Assembly: GCA_019120525.1 (NCBI GenBank)
Contig: DWUW01000219.1
Span: 1-8,842, forward strand
Reading direction: 5' to 3'
Origin: Candidatus Eisenbergiella stercorigallinarum
GTDB taxonomy: Bacteria; Bacillota; Clostridia; Lachnospirales; Lachnospiraceae
DNA length: 8,842 nucleotides
Below are positions 1 to 6,126 of this stretch, in pieces. Position 1 is the stretch's first letter. Every line of letters starts with the position of its first letter. The position numbers and the translations under genes were made by a program. The notes under the pieces were generated by a model. The model searched no databases. It had not been told where the DNA came from and was given only the letters and a program-made list of their open reading frames with translations.

Positions 1-972
1 GTTTCCGGTGAATTTCCCCACCATTTTGTCATATCTTCCGCCGCCTCCGCAGCTTCCGCCGAATTCCGGGATGGCGATCTCAAAAATGGTTCCCGTATAA
101 TAGGACATGCCGCGCACCAGCGTGGGATCGAACACCATTTCAAAATCAGCGGCCTTCGTCTGCGTCACGCTCTCCACGATTTCCTGCAGGTTCTCGATCA
201 CGCCGCTCTCCAGCGCATCCCCCAGCGTTTCCTTCAGCCAGGAAAGGCCGTCCTCCGTCTGCCCAAGCGATTCAAACAGGGACAGATACTTTTCCACGCC
301 CGCCGGGTCGAAGCCGCTTTCCAGAAGCTCCTTCTCCACGCCTTCCCTGCCGATCTTGTCCATCTTGTCCAGGATGATAAAGACGGTGTCAAAGCTCTCC
401 TCCGGGAAGCCGCTGTAGGCCGCCATGGCCTTCAGGATCCGCCGCTCATTGATGCGGATCTGGAAATTTTTAAAGCCAAGCCTTCCCAGAGTGGTGGTAG
501 TGGCCAGGATCAGCTCGATCTCCGCCAGGTTGGAGGGCTCGCCCAGAATGTCGATATCGCACTGCATGAACTGGCGGTATCTTCCCCGCTGCGGCCTGTC
601 GGCCCGCCATACATTCCCCATCTGCAGCGCCTTAAAGGGCGACGGCAGGCTGTTGGCGTTGTTCGAATAATAACGGCAGAGGGGCACGGTCAGATCGTAC
701 CGGAGCCCGCCGTCCACCAGGTCGGCTTCCGTCTGCGCCGTTTCCAGGTTCAGCTTTTCCCCTCTTTTTAAGATCTTAAAGATCAGTTTTTCATTGTCGC
801 CGCCCTGTTTGTTGGTCAGGTTGGCGATGTTCTCCACGCAGGGCGTCTCGATGGAGGTAAAACCGAACTTCGCGTAGGTATCCTTGATGATGCCGATGCA
901 GTAGTCCCGGATCTCCATCTCCGCGGGGAGAATATCCTTCATGCCGGTGACCGGCTTTTTGCTCAGTGCCAT
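1..972 (-). CDS. hisS: Histidyl-tRNA synthetase, N-terminal 324 residues (3' end cut by window)
   Basis: Class II aminoacyl-tRNA synthetase that charges tRNA-His with histidine in the cytoplasm, using ATP. The minus-strand frame opens with ATG at 972-970 and stays open to the window edge. Visible family signatures are class II motif 2, WRADRPQRGRYRQF at about residues 122-135; the histidine-specific signature LVRGMSYYTGTIFE at about 285-298, with Arg287 as the expected catalytic arginine; and the glycine-rich GGGGRYD of motif 3 at about 309-315. Family members are usually about 420-430 residues, so roughly the last 100 (anticodon-binding domain) lie outside. The start is supported by AAAGGA at 985-980, seven bases upstream. 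It sits 203 bp behind the GH31 gene and has a good promoter of its own, so it is probably a separate housekeeping unit. No T-box leader signature was seen in the upstream spacer. Frame and motifs are read directly; the function is well established for this family. Confidence 0.96.
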   Translation of the reverse strand, partial: MALSKKPVTGMKDILPAEMEIRDYCIGIIKDTYAKFGFTSIETPCVENIANLTNKQGGDNEKLIFKILKRGEKLNLETAQTEADLVDGGLRYDLTVPLCRYYSNNANSLPSPFKALQMGNVWRADRPQRGRYRQFMQCDIDILGEPSNLAEIELILATTTTLGRLGFKNFQIRINERRILKAMAAYSGFPEESFDTVFIILDKMDKIGREGVEKELLESGFDPAGVEKYLSLFESLGQTEDGLSWLKETLGDALESGVIENLQEIVESVTQTKAADFEMVFDPTLVRGMSYYTGTIFEIAIPEFGGSCGGGGRYDKMVGKFTGN

Positions 973-1023
973 AACTCATTCCTTTCTTCCGGGCCCTCGC
1001 AGCCCATTGTCAAATCTGTACCG

Positions 1024-1052
1024 ATTTTACACTTTTTTTCGGCATCCCGCAA
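1024..1052 (-). promoter_or_regulatory. Candidate sigma-A promoter for hisS
   Basis: On the minus strand TTGCGG (1052-1047) is followed, after exactly 17 bases, by TAAAAT (1029-1024). This is close to the TTGACA/TATAAT consensus for the housekeeping sigma factor. A run of seven A residues lies in the spacer. Transcription would begin about 1015-1018 and leave a leader of roughly 45 bases before the hisS start at 972, with room for its Shine-Dalgarno site. A TTGACA further downstream (about 1009-1014) has no usable -10 partner. This is a consensus match only. Confidence 0.55.
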
Positions 1053-1092
1053 GGGGCAATGGACATTTCCTTTTTGGCGGCCGCAAAGGCAG

Positions 1093-1136
1093 GGCAGGCG
1101 GCAGGATCCCTCCATATCGGGAAACTGCCGCCTGCC
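1093..1136 (-). terminator. 12-bp perfect stem-loop after the GH31 gene, possible terminator
   Basis: Arms at 1093-1104 (GGCAGGCGGCAG on the plus strand) and 1125-1136 are perfect inverted repeats separated by 20 bases. A further TCCC/GGGA pairing is possible inside the loop. The stem lies about 40 bases beyond the GH31 stop and upstream of the hisS promoter, where the end of the glycosidase transcript is expected. There is no clean U-tract directly after it on the minus strand (the next bases are CTGCCTTTGCGG), so it may be a weak or factor-assisted terminator, or a 3'-end stabilising structure. The stem is certain; its role is inferred from position. Confidence 0.45.
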
Positions 1137-1175
1137 GCGCCCTTATTTTCCAGAATCTTTTTTGTGCAGCCGCTG

Positions 1176-3554
1176 TTATCCGACCACTTTCCAGGTATAT
1201 TCCCTGCCGCTGCCGCTCCAGCCGGAAGGGGACTGCGGGCTTTCCACCGTAAGCTTCCCCGTCTCTTCCTGCCATACGGCGCGGGTCGTCGCGTACTCGC
1301 CCGTTTCGTAGCCATATCCGTCCCCGGCGTCCTCATAGAGCGTAAACGCCGCGTCCGCGCCGGGATAGACTAACAGGGTCACATCGCCTGCCAGGGTTTC
1401 CTTCACATTTTTTCCGGGCCGCGCGGCGACAGGAAGGATGCTTCCCGCCCGCACATACAGCGGGATCCGGTCGATGGGAGCGTCCGCCTCTATGGACTGG
1501 CCGCCCGCATAGCGCCTGCCCGTATGGAAATCATACCAGTCCGTGCCGGACGGCAGGTAGACTGTCCTCGTTTTTGGCCTCCCCGTAAGCGGCACGCTGT
1601 CCACCCCGTAATACATCGGCTCCGTGACCGGGCAGACCATCAGGCTTTTCCCGAACAGGTACTGATCCTTACAGCCGCACGCCTTTTCATCGGAAGCGAA
1701 ATCAAAGGCAAGAAGGCGCATGATGGAAGCGTCCTCCCTCCACACGGCTCCCGCAAGGGAATAAATGTAGGGCATCAGCAGATAGCGGAGGCGGCTCGCC
1801 TTTACCGCGGCGTCATAGAAGCAGCTGTCTGGGCCGTTCAGCATCCACATTTCCCGGCGGACGTCGGTCCCGTGTCCCCGGAACACCGGAAGGAAGGCGC
1901 CGTACTGGAACCATCTGGTATACAGCTCCTGATAGCCCAGGTCCTCCATCCCCTTTTCATAATCCCCGGTCCAGTACCAGGGCTCTCCCCTCTTGACGAA
2001 AAAGGCGCCGATGTCCAGGGTCCAGTAGGGAAGGCCCGCCGCGCAGAAATTCAGCCCTGCCGCGATCTGTTTCCGATACCTCTCCCAGGAGGCCTCGATG
2101 TCGCCGGACCAGAGGATCGTCCCGTATCTCTGCTGGCCGGTATAGCCGTTTCTCGTCAGGTTCGCCACCCGCTTGGGAGAACCGCTGCCGCGCTGTCCCT
2201 CATAGATGGCCTGCGCGTGGACCAGGCCGTAGGCGTTGCAGCGCTCCGCCGGGATCCGAAGCCCCGCTTCCTTTACAAAGGCCTCGTACATATCCGCAGG
2301 CTCCGGCTTCACCATTCTGGCCCATTCCGGCGTAAAGGGTTCGCTGGAATCGCACCACCAGGCGTCCACGCCATACCGGAACAGCCCTTCCTCGGCCTGC
2401 TTCCAGTAAAGCTGCCTGGCGTCCTCCCGGAAGGCGTCGTAGACGTCGCTGGCGGGAAGGAGCTTTCCCTGCTCCCTGAATTCCCGATAGTTCTCACAGC
2501 TTTCGCTCATGTTCGGCCAGATGGAGATCATGAAATGGATCCCTTCCTCATGGAGGCGGTCCGTCATATCCTGCACGTCGGGGAACCGCTTCCGGTCAAA
2601 GGACTTCTGTCCCCATTTTCCATCCTCCCAGGAGAGCCAGTCCAGCACCAGCGCGTCCAGCCCCAGATCCCGTTTCCGGTAGCCCTCCGCCACCGAAAGG
2701 ATCTCCTCCTGGGTCTCGTACCGCTCCTGGGACTGGATATAGCCGTAGGCCCACTGCGGCAGGAGCGCGGCCTTCCCGGTCAGATAACGGTAGCCGCCGA
2801 TCACCTGATCCAGATTTTCTCCCGCGATAAAATAATAATCCATTTCCGGATCCGCTTCCGTATAAAAATAAGAGCCGTACTGGGTATCCTGAAAAACGGC
2901 CGGGCTTCCGGTCGCGAACAGAAGTCCGTAATTTCGGTTGGAAATAAGGAACGGAACGGCGATCTTGCGGTTGGCCTGATGCAGATACTGCACGGTGCCC
3001 CGCAGATCCAGCACGCCCTCCTCGTCCTGGCCCAGCCCGTAGAGGCATTCCTTTTCCTGAAAAGTCAGATGCAGCCTGGTATGGTACAGCTTCTTGTCAA
3101 ATTCCTTCTGTACCTCCCGCACCATTTTTTTCACGCCGTCCGCGGTAGCGACCTCCTCCGCCGTCACGCTTCCGCCTTCCGGGATGCGGTAGGAATCGAA
3201 CTCCTCCAGCTCCCTGGGATCCTTTTCCCGCTCCGCCAAAAGGAGCTTCCCGTCCGCGTCCAGATAGCGGATTGCCGCGTCGGAACGGGAAACCTGCAGC
3301 GTCAGCCTGTCCGTAGCGACCCTGATCCCTTCTTCTCCTTCCTCAAAGCTCCAGCCCGAAAAGCCCCGGTCCTCGCAGATCCCGATCCCGGTCTGCTCCG
3401 CGAAGCTGTCCCGGCGCGTATAACGGACGCGGACGATGTCCGCCCGCTTCGGCTCCAGCCGGAGCAGTCCCCGCTGCGTCCGGATCAACAGGCTGTCCCC
3501 GATCCTTTCCGCCGATACGATCTGATCTCTTTTTTTCACACTGACTGTAAGCAT
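1176..3554 (-). CDS. Glycoside hydrolase family 31 (alpha-xylosidase/alpha-glucosidase type)
   Basis: Retaining exo-alpha-glycosidase that removes alpha-linked xylose or glucose from oligosaccharide ends. The 792-residue protein has the usual GH31 layout: an N-terminal beta-sandwich (about 1-250), a TIM barrel (about 265-600), and C-terminal beta domains including a DUF5110-like part (about 720-790, with LYEDAGDGYGYETGEY). The nucleophile is expected to be Asp402 in DAWWCDSSEP and the acid/base Asp485 in LWSGDIEASW. The strand with DWLSWEDGKWG at about 305-315 corresponds to the family's substrate-facing DxxxW region. There is no signal peptide, so it is cytoplasmic. ATG at 3554 is chosen because AGGAGG lies at 3568-3563, eight bases upstream. 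It starts 22 bp after the lipoprotein stop, so the two are almost certainly cotranscribed. The family call is firm. Substrate cannot be read off the sequence; alpha-xylosidase is favoured by the GH43 and GH2 neighbours, with alpha-glucosidase the main alternative. Confidence 0.93.
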   Translation of the reverse strand: MLTVSVKKRDQIVSAERIGDSLLIRTQRGLLRLEPKRADIVRVRYTRRDSFAEQTGIGICEDRGFSGWSFEEGEEGIRVATDRLTLQVSRSDAAIRYLDADGKLLLAEREKDPRELEEFDSYRIPEGGSVTAEEVATADGVKKMVREVQKEFDKKLYHTRLHLTFQEKECLYGLGQDEEGVLDLRGTVQYLHQANRKIAVPFLISNRNYGLLFATGSPAVFQDTQYGSYFYTEADPEMDYYFIAGENLDQVIGGYRYLTGKAALLPQWAYGYIQSQERYETQEEILSVAEGYRKRDLGLDALVLDWLSWEDGKWGQKSFDRKRFPDVQDMTDRLHEEGIHFMISIWPNMSESCENYREFREQGKLLPASDVYDAFREDARQLYWKQAEEGLFRYGVDAWWCDSSEPFTPEWARMVKPEPADMYEAFVKEAGLRIPAERCNAYGLVHAQAIYEGQRGSGSPKRVANLTRNGYTGQQRYGTILWSGDIEASWERYRKQIAAGLNFCAAGLPYWTLDIGAFFVKRGEPWYWTGDYEKGMEDLGYQELYTRWFQYGAFLPVFRGHGTDVRREMWMLNGPDSCFYDAAVKASRLRYLLMPYIYSLAGAVWREDASIMRLLAFDFASDEKACGCKDQYLFGKSLMVCPVTEPMYYGVDSVPLTGRPKTRTVYLPSGTDWYDFHTGRRYAGGQSIEADAPIDRIPLYVRAGSILPVAARPGKNVKETLAGDVTLLVYPGADAAFTLYEDAGDGYGYETGEYATTRAVWQEETGKLTVESPQSPSGWSGSGREYTWKVVG

Positions 3555-3576
3555 GTACCCTCCCTCCTGAAAATCC

Positions 3577-4437
3577 TCACGCTTTTTCTTTTTCTTCCGG
3601 CCGCAATCCGTATCCCGCCTCCAGGTACGGGATCAGGTTCTCTTCAATTTCCCCCGCCCCCGCAAGGTAATGGCTTCCCACGAAAACGATCGGCACCATC
3701 TGATCCTCCTCCGGCACCTGGTAAGCCTCAAACAGCTCCCGGATCTTATCCCCGTTGTCTCCCTCCCTGGAATTCAGCCGCTCCTGCGCCAGGGGCAGGC
3801 TCACGCCGCCAACCTCTACCGTCTCCGGCAGGCTGTCCATGAAGGGCGCAAGGTCGATGCACTCCGGGCAGTCCTCCCGGTAAAAATAGACCGCCTCCGA
3901 AACCATACCCGCAAAATATTCCTTCTGGATATTTTCCTCAATCTCCGGAAGGCCCTCGTATACCTTCCCGTTTATCATCATGAGCGGAAAAGACACTTCC
4001 TTGATCGTAAGCCCCGCTTCCTCCATCAGGAGCTCTTCCGCCCGGTCCCGTTCCTCGCTCTTGAAAACATTCTTCACATTCAGGCGGTATGGCCGCGCTT
4101 CCGAATAGGGATAGATCTGTTCGGAAATGATCGCCCGGAACTCCTCCGTCCCGTCACAGGAGCCGCAGGCCGTGTCATGGAAAAAATAAATGGTGAGCGC
4201 ATCCTCTTCTTCCGCGCTTTCCGCCGCTGTATTCTCCGCCGCAGCGTTCTCCGCTGCAGCGCTCTCCGGCGCTGTGCTCGCCGCAGCGCTTTCCACGCCC
4301 GCGCTCTCTGCCGCGACGCTCTCCGTGGCCGCGACACTCTCCGCCGTCACGCTTTCCCGCTCCGCCCCCGCGCCGCAGCCCGCCGTCAGAAGCAGGCAGG
4401 CGCATAACAATCCCGTCAAAAGCTTTCCCTTCTTCAC
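3577..4437 (-). CDS. Secreted lipoprotein with two tandem thioredoxin-fold CxxC domains
   Basis: Predicted surface-anchored thiol-disulfide protein of 286 residues. It starts with a basic MKKGK segment, a hydrophobic stretch, and a lipobox ending LTAGC, so Cys21 would be lipidated after signal peptidase II cleavage. Residues about 22-78 form an Ala/Glu/Ser/Thr linker of degenerate repeats. Two thioredoxin-like domains follow: one with CGSC at 91-94 and a candidate cis-proline at Pro151 (SFPLMMINGKVYEG), the other with CPEC at 190-193 and Pro249 (MVPIVFVG). The GTG start at 4437 is preferred over an ATG at 4500. AGGAGG lies eight bases before the GTG, and only this start gives a proper signal peptide; the 21 extra residues from the ATG are arginine-rich and read through a GC-rich repeat. 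It sits directly upstream of the GH31 gene (22 bp). Role is unknown: reductase, isomerase, or redox donor for an exported or membrane partner are all possible. No membrane electron donor such as CcdA/DsbD is visible here. Confidence 0.82.
   Translation of the reverse strand: MKKGKLLTGLLCACLLLTAGCGAGAERESVTAESVAATESVAAESAGVESAAASTAPESAAAENAAAENTAAESAEEEDALTIYFFHDTACGSCDGTEEFRAIISEQIYPYSEARPYRLNVKNVFKSEERDRAEELLMEEAGLTIKEVSFPLMMINGKVYEGLPEIEENIQKEYFAGMVSEAVYFYREDCPECIDLAPFMDSLPETVEVGGVSLPLAQERLNSREGDNGDKIRELFEAYQVPEEDQMVPIVFVGSHYLAGAGEIEENLIPYLEAGYGLRPEEKEKA
4204..4374 (-). repeat. Degenerate 15-bp coding repeats: Ala/Glu/Ser linker of the lipoprotein
   Basis: This segment encodes residues about 22-78 of the lipoprotein. 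It is built from imperfect repeats of units such as AAES, VAATES, SAAAEN, AAAENTAAES, mostly five residues or 15 bases long. The composition is almost only Ala, Glu, Ser, Thr, Val and Asn. Such linkers typically hold a lipoprotein's folded domain away from the membrane through the cell wall. The DNA repeats could allow length variation by slippage, which is inference. Confidence 0.7.
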
Positions 4438-4445
4438 GATCCGTC

Positions 4446-4451
4446 CCTCCT
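4446..4451 (-). promoter_or_regulatory. Ribosome binding site deciding the lipoprotein GTG start
   Basis: AGGAGG on the minus strand, eight bases before GTG at 4437-4435. The upstream in-frame ATG at 4500 has no comparable site; its upstream region is inside GC-rich repeats. This places the signal peptide at the true N-terminus. Confidence 0.8.
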
Positions 4452-4477
4452 TTTCTCCCCTTCCGCGCCGCAGGCGG

Positions 4478-4510
4478 CCGGCCGGGGCTTCGCCTCTCAC
4501 CGGCCGGGGC
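4478..4510. repeat. Pair of 11-bp direct repeats with palindromic core
   Basis: CCGGCCGGGGC occurs at 4478-4488 and again at 4500-4510 on the plus strand, with a 22-bp period. The core CCGGCCGG is its own reverse complement, so the two copies can also pair with each other as an 8-bp stem. They lie in the spacer between the GH43 stop and the lipoprotein start, next to a larger stem-loop. Function not known. Confidence 0.6.
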
Positions 4511-4513
4511 GCT

Positions 4514-4556
4514 CCCGGCCCGCGCAGGCCGCGAAAGCCTGTCCCCGCGGGCCGGG
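4514..4556 (-). other. Extended GC-rich stem-loop in the GH43-lipoprotein spacer
   Basis: Arms at 4514-4524 (CCCGGCCCGCG) and 4546-4556 are perfect 11-bp complements. Inside them 4525-4529 (CAGGC) pairs with 4537-4541 (GCCTG), leaving a 4-base bulge (4542-4545) and a 7-base loop, giving 16 pairs in all. It lies about 45 bases after the GH43 stop. There is no following U-tract on either strand, so it is not a standard intrinsic terminator. It might protect the upstream mRNA end or slow RNA polymerase, setting different levels for GH43 and the downstream lipoprotein-GH31 pair. The stem is seen directly; the role is inferred. Confidence 0.55.
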
Positions 4557-4601
4557 AAGCGTCCTGTTCTTTCTTCCGTTATTCCGTTATTCCATATTCC
4601 A

Positions 4602-6023
4602 TTACTCCAGCTTAAAGGAAGCCAGGCTCGCGCCGCCCTCTCCCTGATATTCAAAATACAGGGCGTGCACGCCGTCCGGGATGGCGATATCGGCGGAATA
4701 TTCCTTCCAGATGTTGGAGAATACCACGGGGATGCTTCCAAGCGAAGGGCCGTCCCAGGCGGTCTTCACATGGAACTCGCCCTTGCAGTAGCCGCGCACC
4801 CGGATGGAGACCCGCTTTACTCCCTTACAGTCAAAATATTTGAAGCCCGCGTTCGCGCCGTCTCTCATATTGGCGATAAAGCCCGGCCTCTCGTCCCCGT
4901 CTCCGCCGTCCTGGGTGATCTTGGGGAAACGGTTGTCCATCCAGAAGCCCGCCTCTCCGGTATAGACCGCATCCGTTTTGCAGAAGAGGTTGCAGGCATG
5001 GTACGCCTCGTACTCGCCCTTTCCGGAAAGCGGCCCGTGGTTTCCGCCGCAGGAAGTCATCTCCACCTGGGGGATCCGTCCGTCCAGAGTGAAAGCGATC
5101 TGCTCCATGCAGCCCTGTCGGCAGAAATTGATGCCTTCCGTGTGGCGGTGGTAGAAAATGAACCAGTCCCCTTCGATCTCCACGATGCTGCCGTGGTTGT
5201 TCGCCCCGTAATACATGGGCTTTTCCGCCGGTTTATAGGTGTCGATATGCAGGTCGCAGTTGCTGATGATGACGCCGCCATAGGTAAATCCGCCCATGGG
5301 ATCCTTGCTGGTGGCATAGCACAGCTCGTGCATCACGATGGAGGAATAAATAAAATAATAGGTATCCCCTCTCTTGCGGATGGAGGGCGCTTCAAAGAAC
5401 TCATGGCCTTCGTAGCCGCTTCCCTTACTGTAGGGCTCGCTGGGCGCTACGATCACCGGCTCCTTAACGATGGTCAGCATGTCTTTTCCCAGGACGGTCC
5501 CCATCGCCCCGCTCCTGGATTTATCCCCGATGGCACAGAAGCCGGTATACAGATAGGTGACGTCTCCTTCCGTCAGCACGCCGGGGTCAAACTGGGGCTC
5601 GTCCCCTTCTCTTTCTCCCAGCCTGGTGCCGTCCGGATAATGGACATAGCCGTAGAATTCATACTTTCCGGCGGGCGTATCGCAGACCGCCACGGATACC
5701 ACGGAAACCTTGTCCAGCACATAGTACAGATAATACCTTCCGTCCGGGCCGACGGTAACGTCCGGCGCGTACAGGCACATATGGCCGTCCGGGTTGAAGG
5801 GATCCTGGGTCTTTTCATAGATCACGCCCTCGCAGCGCCAGTTCCCCAGGTCGTCGACCGGGGCGGACCAGCACACGTAGTCGCCCAGGCAGTAGGCGCT
5901 TCCTCTGAAGAAATCGTGGGAGCCGTATACATAGACTCTCCCGTCAAACACATAGGGTTCGCCGTCCGGGATATATTCCCAGGAAGGCAGATAGGGGTTC
6001 ATTGCCTGTTTTGTTTTTGCCAT
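4602..6023 (-). CDS. Glycoside hydrolase family 43 with C-terminal CBM6-like domain
   Basis: Inverting glycosidase, probably an alpha-L-arabinofuranosidase or beta-xylosidase acting on plant oligosaccharides in the cytoplasm. The protein is 473 residues without a signal peptide. A five-bladed beta-propeller covers about 9-325. Expected catalytic residues are Asp20 (base, in IPDGEP), Asp146 (pKa modulator, in QFDPGVL) and Glu211 (acid, in FFEAPS), with His277 in NNHGS as the usual conserved histidine. These assignments come from motif position, not structure. Residues about 340-473 look like a carbohydrate-binding beta-sandwich of CBM6 type (IPDGVHALYFEYQGEG near the end). ATG at 6023 is chosen because GGAGG sits five bases upstream. 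An in-frame ATG at 6092 would translate through a perfect hairpin and lacks a Shine-Dalgarno. It follows the GH2 gene after a 177-bp hairpin-rich spacer. Substrate is uncertain within GH43. Confidence 0.9.
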   Translation of the reverse strand: MAKTKQAMNPYLPSWEYIPDGEPYVFDGRVYVYGSHDFFRGSAYCLGDYVCWSAPVDDLGNWRCEGVIYEKTQDPFNPDGHMCLYAPDVTVGPDGRYYLYYVLDKVSVVSVAVCDTPAGKYEFYGYVHYPDGTRLGEREGDEPQFDPGVLTEGDVTYLYTGFCAIGDKSRSGAMGTVLGKDMLTIVKEPVIVAPSEPYSKGSGYEGHEFFEAPSIRKRGDTYYFIYSSIVMHELCYATSKDPMGGFTYGGVIISNCDLHIDTYKPAEKPMYYGANNHGSIVEIEGDWFIFYHRHTEGINFCRQGCMEQIAFTLDGRIPQVEMTSCGGNHGPLSGKGEYEAYHACNLFCKTDAVYTGEAGFWMDNRFPKITQDGGDGDERPGFIANMRDGANAGFKYFDCKGVKRVSIRVRGYCKGEFHVKTAWDGPSLGSIPVVFSNIWKEYSADIAIPDGVHALYFEYQGEGGASLASFKLE

Positions 6024-6028
6024 TTTTT

Positions 6029-6033
6029 CCTCC
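6029..6033 (-). promoter_or_regulatory. Ribosome binding site deciding the GH43 start
   Basis: GGAGG on the minus strand is followed by AAAAA and then ATG at 6023-6021. It overlaps an in-frame ATG at 6035-6033, which is therefore not the likely start. Three bases upstream ends a 9-nt segment complementary to the loop of a hairpin, so the site could be masked or exposed by RNA folding. Confidence 0.8.
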
Positions 6034-6053
6034 ATTCCGGAGCGTAGCGACAG

Positions 6054-6090
6054 GGCGAAGAGAAATCGCGAATGCGATTTCTCTTCTGCC
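6054..6090 (-). other. Hairpin A: 13-bp perfect stem with 4-nt loop
   Basis: Arms 6057-6069 (GAAGAGAAATCGC, plus strand) and 6074-6086 are perfect reverse complements with loop GAAT. GGC (6054-6056) and GCC (6088-6090) extend the stem past a single bulged T. It is the last hairpin before the GH43 ribosome binding site. Confidence 0.85.
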
Positions 6091-6096
6091 ATCAGA

Positions 6097-6125
6097 GCAA
6101 TTTGTGACGCTCCGGCACAAATTGC
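6097..6125 (-). other. Hairpin B: 10-bp perfect stem with 9-nt loop complementary to the SD-proximal region
   Basis: Arms GCAATTTGTG (6097-6106, plus strand) and CACAAATTGC (6116-6125) are perfect complements. The loop at 6107-6115 is the exact reverse complement of 6037-6045. The complementarity covers the whole loop and stops at its edges. Confidence 0.85.
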
Positions 6126-6126
6126 C

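Noticed and set aside
973..1175. T-box riboswitch before hisS
   Set aside because: The conserved T-box sequence and a terminator/antiterminator pair were looked for and not seen, and the leader after the likely promoter is only about 45 bases.
1524..3842. 772-codon open frame on the plus strand, antisense to GH31 and part of the lipoprotein gene
   Set aside because: It mirrors the real GH31 gene in a high-GC region where antisense stops are rare. Its translation shows no domain or motif, is rich in Arg, Pro, His and Leu, and the minus-strand frame has clear catalytic motifs and a ribosome binding site.
4438..4500. Upstream ATG at 4500 as the lipoprotein start
   Set aside because: It adds 21 Arg/Gly-rich residues before the signal peptide and lacks a ribosome binding site. 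The GTG at 4437 has AGGAGG eight bases upstream.
4665..6047. 460-codon plus-strand open frame antisense to GH43
   Set aside because: Shadow of the GH43 gene with no motifs and no credible ribosome binding site.
6024..6092. Upstream ATG at 6092 as the GH43 start
   Set aside because: No Shine-Dalgarno precedes it, the extra residues are read from a perfect hairpin, and the ATG at 6023 has GGAGG at the right distance.
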